5,327 nucleotides of DNA from Campylobacterales bacterium (GTDB taxonomy: Bacteria; Campylobacterota; Campylobacteria; Campylobacterales; JALSKU01): NCBI GenBank assembly GCA_027038235.1, contig JALVXV010000003.1, positions 1 through 5,327 of the forward strand. Reading direction: 5' to 3'. Under the pieces are notes generated by a model. The model was not told the DNA's origin and ran no database searches. It saw only the letters and a program-made list of their open reading frames with translations. Position 1 is the stretch's first letter; every line of letters starts with the position of its first letter. This document shows positions 1-5,327 of the stretch, piece after piece. The position numbers and the translations under genes are program-made.

Positions 1-485
1 AAAGGCTTTTGTATGATAAATTTGGCGAAGTAAGATGTAAAGAGCTTATGGATTCGCTTAAAAATAGTGGCTTTTATAAACTTACAAAAGATGAGCATGA
101 GAGTTTGCAAAAAGATTTTAGAGGATATTACTGTAGTGATGATGAAACAAAGCACTATATAGCAGAGTACTCCGTAAAAAATTATCTTTTAGATCCCCAT
201 ACTGCAACTTGTATCAAAGCTTATGATGATATAAAATGTTCAAGACGAAAAACTATCATCTGTTCAACAGCACAGTGGACAAAATTTGCTCCTGCAGTTA
301 TGAATGCTATAAGTTGTGATCATAAGAGAAAATTTTCTGATATAGAGGCACTTAAAAGTATATCAAAAATTTTAAATACCAAGATACCTAAAAGTATATT
401 AAACCTCTTTGATGCACCTATCCTTCATAAGATAGTTGTGGATAAAGAGAGGTTAGAGGATGAAATTTATAAGTTTTTAGGATAG
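1..485 (+). CDS. thrC: Threonine synthase, C-terminal part (5' end outside window)
   Basis: Threonine synthase is a cytoplasmic PLP enzyme that converts O-phosphohomoserine to threonine, the last step of threonine synthesis. The frame is open from the left edge (first full codon at 3), and about 160 residues are visible before the TAG at 483-485; the first bases read Arg-Leu-Leu-Tyr-Asp. Family-like segments are YLLDPHTATCIKAYD and, further on, STAQWTKFAPAVMNAI, which matches the usual 'STAhpaKFp.aV' stretch near the end of ThrC. The PLP-binding lysine lies in the missing upstream part. A start at the internal TTG (9) is unlikely because homology-like sequence continues upstream to the edge. 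The gene converges on the GGDEF-EAL gene, overlapping its 3' end by 9 bp. Identification is from motifs; I am fairly sure of the family. Confidence 0.88.
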   Translation, partial: RLLYDKFGEVRCKELMDSLKNSGFYKLTKDEHESLQKDFRGYYCSDDETKHYIAEYSVKNYLLDPHTATCIKAYDDIKCSRRKTIICSTAQWTKFAPAVMNAISCDHKRKFSDIEALKSISKILNTKIPKSILNLFDAPILHKIVVDKERLEDEIYKFLG

Positions 486-2357
486 TGGTATCTCCTTTTT
501 AGGAACTGATAGATAAAACCCTTGAAGGTAGTCAAAATCTAGCTTCTTAGCAGATTCTAAAACCTCTTCAGAGTGGATAAATTCTGCTACAGTAGCGATA
601 TTTAACTCTTTTGCAAAGATGATGATGGATTTGACAATCTTATAAGATATTATAGAGTTTGGCAAATCCTTTATCAAGCTACCATCTATCTTGATGATAT
701 CTATAGGAAGTTGTTTAAATACCTCATAATTTGCATAGCCACTTCCAAAATCATCTAATGATATTGAAACACCATATGATTTTATCTCATATATCCGCTT
801 TCTTAAAGCACTAATATTTTCAATCTTCTCATACTCTAACAATTCGATCGTCAAAAATGATGCATACTCTTTGTATCTATTTATACTATCTATAAGTAAC
901 TTATATATCTTATTGTCTAAAATGTCTGAAAAGTTTAGATTGATACTTATATGAACATTTAACCTCTTTATCTCCTGAAATACACTATTTATCACAATTT
1001 GGGTTAATTCAGTATAAAGTGTTGTTGCAAATATTTTATCTAAGAAAAGATATGGAGTGATAACTTTATTATCTTTTTGTATCAATCTTACTAGAGCTTC
1101 ATACTTTAAAATCTTCTGTGTAGTTTTGCTATATATTGGCTGATAGTAGCACTCTATCGCATTATTGTCAAATGCCTCTTTTATCTCTGCAATAGATAGT
1201 TTATTTAAACTATTTTTATCTTTTTGCTCCATTCTTATACAATTTCTACCATCCCTTTTTGCTAAATATAGCATCTCATCAGCATATTTTATAGCTTGAT
1301 CTATACTCTTAAAATTTTTTGGATATTTATTTATTCCTATAGAGACTGTTATTTGAATAACACGATCTTCAAAGATAAATTTTGTCTCTTCAACTCTATC
1401 TTTTATCCTATTTGCTATCTGTTCGGCAATATCTATATTCTCATTAGTTTCTACAAAGACAAGAAACTCCTCTCCTCCATAGCGAAAGAAAATATCACCA
1501 TCTCTTATAGTCTGCCTTGTAACATCTGCAAAACCTGCAAGTACAACATCTCCTGCTTTATGGCCATAATTATCATTTATCTTTTTAAAATAGTCTATAT
1601 CTATCATCAATATCTGATATTTATCTATATTTTCTTCATCTAAAAATGCTCTTAGATAGTGTCTATTGTAAGCTTTTGTTAGAGTATCTATATAGCTCTC
1701 TTGCTTTATTTTGTAGTTGATATACAACTCCAACAAAAAGATAAGTGCTAAGATAAATATTGCTAAAAAGATAAATATAAAATAGATATCCAATGGCTTA
1801 ATAGTCTCTTTTATCTTGTTTTTTAAATTAAATGAAAAATCTATCGCTAAAATTGCCTCAGTTTTGCCATCTTGGACAATAGGATGAAGATATGTCGTCC
1901 AAAGCATATCTATATCTTTTTGATAAAACACTCTATCTTTTTTAGTTTTGTATGCCCTATCCCACTCCTCTTGTTTTACATTTAGAGGCTGGTCAAGTTC
2001 ACCTCTATCTTTAAAACTACCATCAACAAGATATCTATACACCCCATTTTTATCTCTATAAAGGATATAGACATACTGTAAAGAGTCTGTAGATATAGTA
2101 GAGATAATATTTTCTATATATTTTCTAAGTTTACTATCTGAGTGCAACTGCTCAACTATAGAGTCTTTGCTAATACTATTTTTTATATTTTTATCAATAT
2201 TATTAACAAAACCTCTTGTAAGGTTGATAATAAGCTTATCTATATTTGTATCCAAATCCTTCTTGATCGTATCAATAGAGAAATACATATATACAAATGT
2301 AGCAAATATAATAAGCATAATAGCTGCATAAATTTTTGTAAATTTTTTAAAACTCAT
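477..2357 (-). CDS. Inner-membrane GGDEF-EAL c-di-GMP signalling protein with periplasmic sensor domain
   Basis: A 626-aa protein predicted to make and/or break cyclic di-GMP. Order of parts: membrane segment about 8-28; periplasmic region about 29-190; second membrane segment about 191-213; short linker; GGDEF domain about 220-376; EAL domain about 390-620. The cyclase signature is GGEEF at 294-298, with the metal/substrate stretch DIDYFKKINDNYGH (253-266) and an intact inhibitory I-site RDGD (285-288), five residues ahead of the signature. The EAL domain keeps E420 (EALVR), N473, E505, D535-D536 (DDFGSGY), K556, E592 and Q612, so phosphodiesterase activity is possible. The usual AEGVE reads AEFIH, putting His at the last Glu position. 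The periplasmic part is probably a Cache/PDC-like sensor (inferred from layout, not motifs). The ATG start overlaps the preceding gene's TGA as ATGA and has AGGA six bases upstream. As third gene of the operon, it is the likely signalling output. Net activity is undetermined. Confidence 0.93.
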   Translation of the reverse strand: MSFKKFTKIYAAIMLIIFATFVYMYFSIDTIKKDLDTNIDKLIINLTRGFVNNIDKNIKNSISKDSIVEQLHSDSKLRKYIENIISTISTDSLQYVYILYRDKNGVYRYLVDGSFKDRGELDQPLNVKQEEWDRAYKTKKDRVFYQKDIDMLWTTYLHPIVQDGKTEAILAIDFSFNLKNKIKETIKPLDIYFIFIFLAIFILALIFLLELYINYKIKQESYIDTLTKAYNRHYLRAFLDEENIDKYQILMIDIDYFKKINDNYGHKAGDVVLAGFADVTRQTIRDGDIFFRYGGEEFLVFVETNENIDIAEQIANRIKDRVEETKFIFEDRVIQITVSIGINKYPKNFKSIDQAIKYADEMLYLAKRDGRNCIRMEQKDKNSLNKLSIAEIKEAFDNNAIECYYQPIYSKTTQKILKYEALVRLIQKDNKVITPYLFLDKIFATTLYTELTQIVINSVFQEIKRLNVHISINLNFSDILDNKIYKLLIDSINRYKEYASFLTIELLEYEKIENISALRKRIYEIKSYGVSISLDDFGSGYANYEVFKQLPIDIIKIDGSLIKDLPNSIISYKIVKSIIIFAKELNIATVAEFIHSEEVLESAKKLDFDYLQGFYLSVPKKEIPLS

Positions 2358-2367
2358 CTGCTTTCCT
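2354..2367 (-). promoter_or_regulatory. Coupled stop/start ATGA with strong Shine-Dalgarno
   Basis: The small protein's TGA (2356-2354) overlaps the GGDEF-EAL gene's ATG (2357-2355) as ATGA. AGGA (2367-2364) sits six bases before the ATG, a stronger site than at the preceding junction. This supports one mRNA and coupled synthesis of the two proteins. Confidence 0.75.
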
Positions 2368-2770
2368 GTATATACATACTAAAGTTTTTTGGCAACTCTA
2401 TACCATATTTGGATAAATTTCTCTTTATAAATATGATATTTGCTCTTCCTTTTTGCCAGTAAAAACCGCCTATAACCCTATCTTTATATTTTTTAGTAAG
2501 ATAATATTTTCTCACAAAAATAGGTCTATCTATATCAATATCCACATAATGATTCAATATTAATATATCGGCTTGTTTTGGATTTTCTACAAAGATAAAT
2601 CGTCTCTTTTTTAAATTATGAAAATTATCTCCATCATCTACCCAAATCTTAACAATCTTTTTATTTTTATATATTGATGAAAATATTTCATTATATATTT
2701 TTTGCTCAATATCTTGTACAGAGGCAAACAGATAAAGAGATAATATGATAACAGATATAACTTTTTTCAA
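2354..2770 (-). CDS. Small exported protein, candidate YfiR-like periplasmic regulator
   Basis: A 138-aa protein from the TTG at 2770. I do not recognise a named family with certainty. The N-terminus (KK then a hydrophobic run, residues 4-16, ending near LFA) is a good signal peptide, so the mature protein is probably a periplasmic protein of about 120 aa. The rest alternates strand-like and helix-like segments: IVKIWVDD (39-46), RRFIFVENPKQADILILN (56-73), PIFVRKYYL (83-91), then VIGGFYWQKGRANIIFIKRNL (99-119, shown in pieces: IGGFYW and ANIIFIKRNL). The order and the GG...FxxxNL...GI.LP ending resemble the YfiR (DUF4154) layout. That is inference; unlike P. aeruginosa YfiR it has no cysteine, so no disulfides. 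It sits between a TonB-dependent receptor and a GGDEF-EAL protein with 4-nt overlaps on both sides, which fits a go-between role. A longer start (TTG at 2794, +8 residues) is possible but would overlap the receptor gene by 28 bp and lengthen the signal peptide's basic part. Confidence 0.8.
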   Translation of the reverse strand: MKKVISVIILSLYLFASVQDIEQKIYNEIFSSIYKNKKIVKIWVDDGDNFHNLKKRRFIFVENPKQADILILNHYVDIDIDRPIFVRKYYLTKKYKDRVIGGFYWQKGRANIIFIKRNLSKYGIELPKNFSMYIQESR

Positions 2771-2782
2771 AACAGATACTCT
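2767..2782 (-). promoter_or_regulatory. Coupled stop/start TTGA with Shine-Dalgarno inside receptor gene
   Basis: The receptor's TGA (2769-2767) overlaps a TTG start (2770-2768) as TTGA. An AGAG (2782-2779) lies eight bases before the TTG. This spacing, the 4-nt overlap and the signal peptide that begins right after the TTG decide the start of the small exported protein. Ribosomes ending the receptor could re-initiate here. Confidence 0.65.
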
Positions 2783-4695
2783 ATATTTAACCAAAATTTT
2801 TGCTCAACTAGAGCAATAGGGTATGATATACCACGATATGCCTGTTTAAGCCCCTTTTTTAAGATATTTTCTCCTCTTACTCCAATGGATAAGTCTTTGC
2901 TAAAATGGTATTTTATAGCTGAAGTCCAATCATAAGAATCTTTTATCTCAATCCCAAAAGATTTATAAGGGCTTTTGTAAACTAATTCATTATAAAGATC
3001 AAACTTATCAAAACTATTAAATACTCTTGCTATAACACCATATTTTGGAGAAAATAGCTTTGGTAAATTGCTCTTGCTATCATGAAATGTAATATCAAAA
3101 TTATTATCACCATCAAAATCATAATGATAGCTCAATTCAAAAATTCTATTTCTTGATTTAAATCCATAAATGTTAGCATATCCATCTGGATTGATAGGAT
3201 TGTAAAATATGGGGTTTTTAGCAGTAGTGCGACCTAAAACAAATTTTATATAACTATTATCAAATTTATACCTATTTGTAAAGAGAATAATTTCATTATC
3301 AGGTATAGATATTTTGCTATTTACCTTATATGGCACCCTTAATGGATAAACTATCTGATATGGTTGCACAGGTACAAAAGATTTGGTATATGACAATCTG
3401 CTTAAAAATTTGCTATCTTTATACTCTAGGGCAAATTTATAATAGAGCTTATCAAATCCTTTTATATCTTTTTGGTATCTTTGATACTCCTGCTTAGCTA
3501 AAGTTATAAAAGAGATATTTTTACTAAATTTATGAGTGTATTCACCATAAAGAGCATAATATTTTATACTATTTTTAATTTTATTGTTATAAAAAATTGA
3601 ACTATTTTTGCTATTGAACATATCCCCTTTTATATTCATAGTTTTATACTTATAAAATCCACCTAGCAAAAGAGTATCTTTATCTCCTAAATATGTCATC
3701 TTATCAAGAGTAAAAGAGTATATATCATCTTTAGCTTGAGAGCTATAATTTGTAACAAATATTCCATGAACATTTAGTAAATTTGGATCTATAGAGTTTC
3801 TACTTTGCTCTATACTGTCAACAGAAACCTTTACTTTATAGTTATTTAAAAAAGTTTTTGATAGTTGAAAGTATTTATGCTTTACATTCATATTGCTACC
3901 ATTTGGTGTTTGAAAGAGCCCTACATCTATAAAACCGCCACTTTTTTTATTCATTGCTCCAATTTCAAAGAGCCACTTATGATACTCTACATTTGTATAA
4001 AAGTTATACTCTTTATTATCTCTATCATAAACATATCTTTTTCCCATAAACTGTTTATAATGTTTATCATTATTTATATCTCTTAAATTTCCAAAAATAA
4101 AATAGGAGAGATCATCATTAATAACATTTGCATTATAGAGATTTAATATTGATGAACCTTTGCCATCAACCATAACTCTTATCTTGCTTCCTACCTCTCT
4201 ACTAGCAAGTTTGGTATATAATTTTATAACAATATGGGCTATTTCACTACCAAATCTTATAGAGGATGTACCCTTATATATCTCGATATGATCTATATAA
4301 TCAAGATCTATATCCCCCCAATTTAAAAAGCCACTCCCATAAGTAGTAGAGGATATATCATGGTCATTTATAAGAATCCTAACAGCTCCTGAAGGAAATT
4401 CGCCATATGAAGATATAGATATAGTTGGAATATTTATAAGATTTAGATAGAGATTTATTTGTGGAACAGTCTTTAGTACATCTCTTAAATTTTTTGCTTG
4501 CATTTTATCAAGCATCTCTCTAGTATATAAGTAGAGCAGACCACTCACATCTTTTTTGGTTTTTTTAGAGAGCTTAGACTCTTTTACATATTTTTTCAAA
4601 AGTATCTGTAAATTATGATCATCTGCTTTAGCTATACCAACAAAGAAAAAAATAGAGAATAAAGATATAAAAAATAGCTCTTTTTTTGTTGGCAT
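2767..4695 (-). CDS. TonB-dependent outer-membrane receptor
   Basis: A 642-aa outer-membrane receptor of the plug-plus-barrel type, normally energised by TonB-ExbB-ExbD. The signal peptide covers about 1-24, with likely cleavage after AKA (22-24). A charged stretch (about 28-50, rich in Lys) leads into the plug domain, about 52-163. Plug hallmarks are LRDVLKTVPQINL (70-82), VRILINDHDIS (105-115) and IDHIEIYKGTSSIRFGSE (134-151), followed by IVIKLYTK, equal to the usual 'VINIiTK' end of the plug. Residues about 170-642 alternate in beta-strand fashion with many Tyr and Phe and finish in Phe (EYLF), the typical barrel assembly signal. The mature length of about 618 is near the small end for the family, similar to BtuB. 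There is no clear canonical TonB box; LLYLYT (53-58) lies where one would be. Substrate unknown. ATG start with AAGGG five bases upstream. It is the first gene of the operon and may act as a signal receptor as well as, or instead of, a transporter. Confidence 0.9.
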   Translation of the reverse strand: MPTKKELFFISLFSIFFFVGIAKADDHNLQILLKKYVKESKLSKKTKKDVSGLLYLYTREMLDKMQAKNLRDVLKTVPQINLYLNLINIPTISISSYGEFPSGAVRILINDHDISSTTYGSGFLNWGDIDLDYIDHIEIYKGTSSIRFGSEIAHIVIKLYTKLASREVGSKIRVMVDGKGSSILNLYNANVINDDLSYFIFGNLRDINNDKHYKQFMGKRYVYDRDNKEYNFYTNVEYHKWLFEIGAMNKKSGGFIDVGLFQTPNGSNMNVKHKYFQLSKTFLNNYKVKVSVDSIEQSRNSIDPNLLNVHGIFVTNYSSQAKDDIYSFTLDKMTYLGDKDTLLLGGFYKYKTMNIKGDMFNSKNSSIFYNNKIKNSIKYYALYGEYTHKFSKNISFITLAKQEYQRYQKDIKGFDKLYYKFALEYKDSKFLSRLSYTKSFVPVQPYQIVYPLRVPYKVNSKISIPDNEIILFTNRYKFDNSYIKFVLGRTTAKNPIFYNPINPDGYANIYGFKSRNRIFELSYHYDFDGDNNFDITFHDSKSNLPKLFSPKYGVIARVFNSFDKFDLYNELVYKSPYKSFGIEIKDSYDWTSAIKYHFSKDLSIGVRGENILKKGLKQAYRGISYPIALVEQKFWLNIEYLF

Positions 4696-4766
4696 TCACA
4701 CCCTTTTTTCATATTTTTGCTATTTGATTAAGAAAATATTGTCATAATCATTTTATTTTAATATTT
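4696..4766 (-). promoter_or_regulatory. Leader/promoter region of the receptor operon (tentative)
   Basis: A very AT-rich 71-bp gap between the patatin-like gene and the receptor gene. On the minus strand, AAGGG (4705-4701) is a clear Shine-Dalgarno five bases before the ATG. A -10-like hexamer TAAAAT occurs at 4760-4755, which would start transcription near 4748; no convincing -35 is visible, and in DNA this AT-rich such hexamers arise by chance. No hairpin with a T-run separates the patatin-like gene from the receptor gene, so the operon may also be transcribed from upstream. Confidence 0.35.
4725..4750. promoter_or_regulatory. Inverted repeat TGATTA-N14-TAATCA, possible operator
   Basis: Perfect 6-bp arms (4725-4730 and 4745-4750) lie in the only intergenic gap that could hold an operator for the receptor operon, just downstream of the -10-like hexamer. 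The minus-strand stretch starting TAAAATGATTATGACAAT shows about 12 of 19 matches to the E. coli Fur consensus by hand alignment, which would fit a TonB-receptor gene. Arms are short and base composition favours chance matches, so this is only a candidate. Confidence 0.25.
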
Positions 4767-5327
4767 TTAATATTTAATAATGCTTAAAGGCATCTTTAAA
4801 AATCCTTCACCTATTTTTATCAAATCTTTAAATTTATGAAACTGATATGTTTTATACTCATAAGTTTTTGGCTCTATCAAAAAAACTCTTTTACCACTTA
4901 GTTGCTCTTTTATTAGTTTTGTTTGGTTATAAATTAGCAGTCGCATCGATTTTTCAAACATTTCAAGCACATTTACTGTTTTTAAAAAATTATCAGGTAT
5001 ATCTTCTTCAAAAGAGTTAAAACCAAGTACATCAATAGCTAAAATAGTCTCTAAACTTGCCTCTTTTAACCCCAAATTTTCACACAAAAATCCATCCACA
5101 TAAACACTATCACCTATCTTTTTTTCACTAAATATTCCCGGAATTGCCATAGTTGCTAGTAGTGCATCTTTTATCAATATATCATCTTTTAAGCTAAAAA
5201 CCCTCTTTTGTCCATTTGAGAGTTTAGTGGCTATCAATTTTAATGGTATTTTGCAATCAGCTATCCTCTTGTTACCAAAAATTGATATAAAAATCTCCTC
5301 TACTTTAGAGCTATCTATGATTGAGTT
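4767..5327 (-). CDS. Patatin-like phospholipase, C-terminal part (RssA type; 5' end outside window)
   Basis: The minus-strand frame is open to the right edge, giving 186 visible residues before the TAA at 4767-4769. The protein is a patatin-fold serine acyl hydrolase fragment, predicted to act on phospholipids or other acyl esters. Visible hallmarks: IPLKLIATKLSNGQ (about 27-40 of the visible part), matching the family's 'ipl.ivAtdl.tGe' core; ALLATMAIPGIF (55-66), matching 'AirASsAiPg.F'; and YVDGFLCENLG, holding the catalytic Asp (visible residue 78) of the Ser-Asp dyad. The usual DGG/DGA reads DGF here, but the Asp is kept. The GxSxG nucleophile serine and the oxyanion glycines must lie upstream, outside the window. 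The TTG at 5235-5237 is internal, because family-like sequence runs through it. It is upstream of, and in the same direction as, the receptor operon with a 71-bp gap, so read-through is possible; no functional link is evident. Confidence 0.85.
   Translation of the reverse strand, partial: NSIIDSSKVEEIFISIFGNKRIADCKIPLKLIATKLSNGQKRVFSLKDDILIKDALLATMAIPGIFSEKKIGDSVYVDGFLCENLGLKEASLETILAIDVLGFNSFEEDIPDNFLKTVNVLEMFEKSMRLLIYNQTKLIKEQLSGKRVFLIEPKTYEYKTYQFHKFKDLIKIGEGFLKMPLSIIKY

Noticed and set aside
479..500. Weak hairpin GGATA/TATCT followed by CCTTTTT after the threonine synthase stop
   Set aside because: The stem is about five AT-rich pairs with a wobble, too weak to call an intrinsic terminator; the T-run is only five bases.
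474..504. Direct repeat TTTTTAGGA at 474-482 and 496-504
   Set aside because: Nine AT-rich bases, one copy within the end of the threonine synthase gene; likely chance, and no sign of an insertion between the copies.
1296..1643. Plus-strand open frame of 115 codons, rich in Ile, Tyr and Phe
   Set aside because: It lies wholly antisense inside the GGDEF domain coding region; its composition is the complement of an AT-rich gene, with no family-like motif.
1590..2110. Many TATCTATA-like runs on the plus strand
   Set aside because: They come from frequent Asp-Ile-Tyr codons (GAT, ATA, TAT) on the minus strand, not from an ordered repeat array.
2142..2462. Plus-strand open frame of 106 codons
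   Set aside because: Antisense to the start of the GGDEF-EAL gene and the end of the small exported protein; Cys- and Ile-rich with no recognisable motif.
2771..2794. Upstream TTG start (2794) for the small exported protein
   Set aside because: It would overlap the receptor gene by 28 bp; the TTG at 2770 gives a standard KK-plus-hydrophobic signal peptide, a 4-nt coupled overlap and a suitably spaced AGAG.
3865..4086. Plus-strand open frame of 73 codons
   Set aside because: Antisense within the receptor gene, hydrophobic only through base composition.

Overview
This window is AT-rich, almost wholly coding, and looks chromosomal. The threonine synthase fragment, the low-GC codon usage (abundant AAA, ATA, TAT, GAT) and the style of the TonB-receptor and GGDEF-EAL proteins suggest Campylobacterota (epsilonproteobacteria: Sulfurimonas, Sulfurovum or a relative). 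That assignment comes from recalled family resemblance, not a search.

Layout: (1) 1-485, plus strand: the 3' third of a threonine synthase gene, cut by the left edge. (2) 477-4695, minus strand: a tight three-gene operon, read right to left. It encodes a TonB-dependent outer-membrane receptor (642 aa), a small exported protein (138 aa from the preferred TTG start) and an inner-membrane GGDEF-EAL protein with a periplasmic domain (626 aa). The two internal junctions are 4-nt stop/start overlaps (TTGA, then ATGA), so translation of the three proteins is probably coupled. (3) 4696-4766: a 71-bp gap with a Shine-Dalgarno for the receptor, an imperfectly placed -10-like hexamer and a short inverted repeat. 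(4) 4767-5327, minus strand: the C-terminal part of a patatin-like phospholipase, whose 5' end lies beyond the right edge.

The three-gene operon is the interesting part. It places one protein in each envelope layer: receptor (outer membrane), small soluble protein (periplasm), c-di-GMP enzyme (inner membrane). The arrangement parallels YfiR/YfiN-type signalling, in which a periplasmic protein gates a membrane diguanylate cyclase. I infer a relay in which occupancy or state of the receptor is passed by the small protein to the GGDEF-EAL protein. The ligand, and whether the output is c-di-GMP synthesis or breakdown, cannot be read from the sequence.

The operon converges on threonine synthase, with 9 bp of coding overlap and no clear terminator between them. 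No RNA genes, insertion sequences, CRISPR arrays or phage genes were seen.
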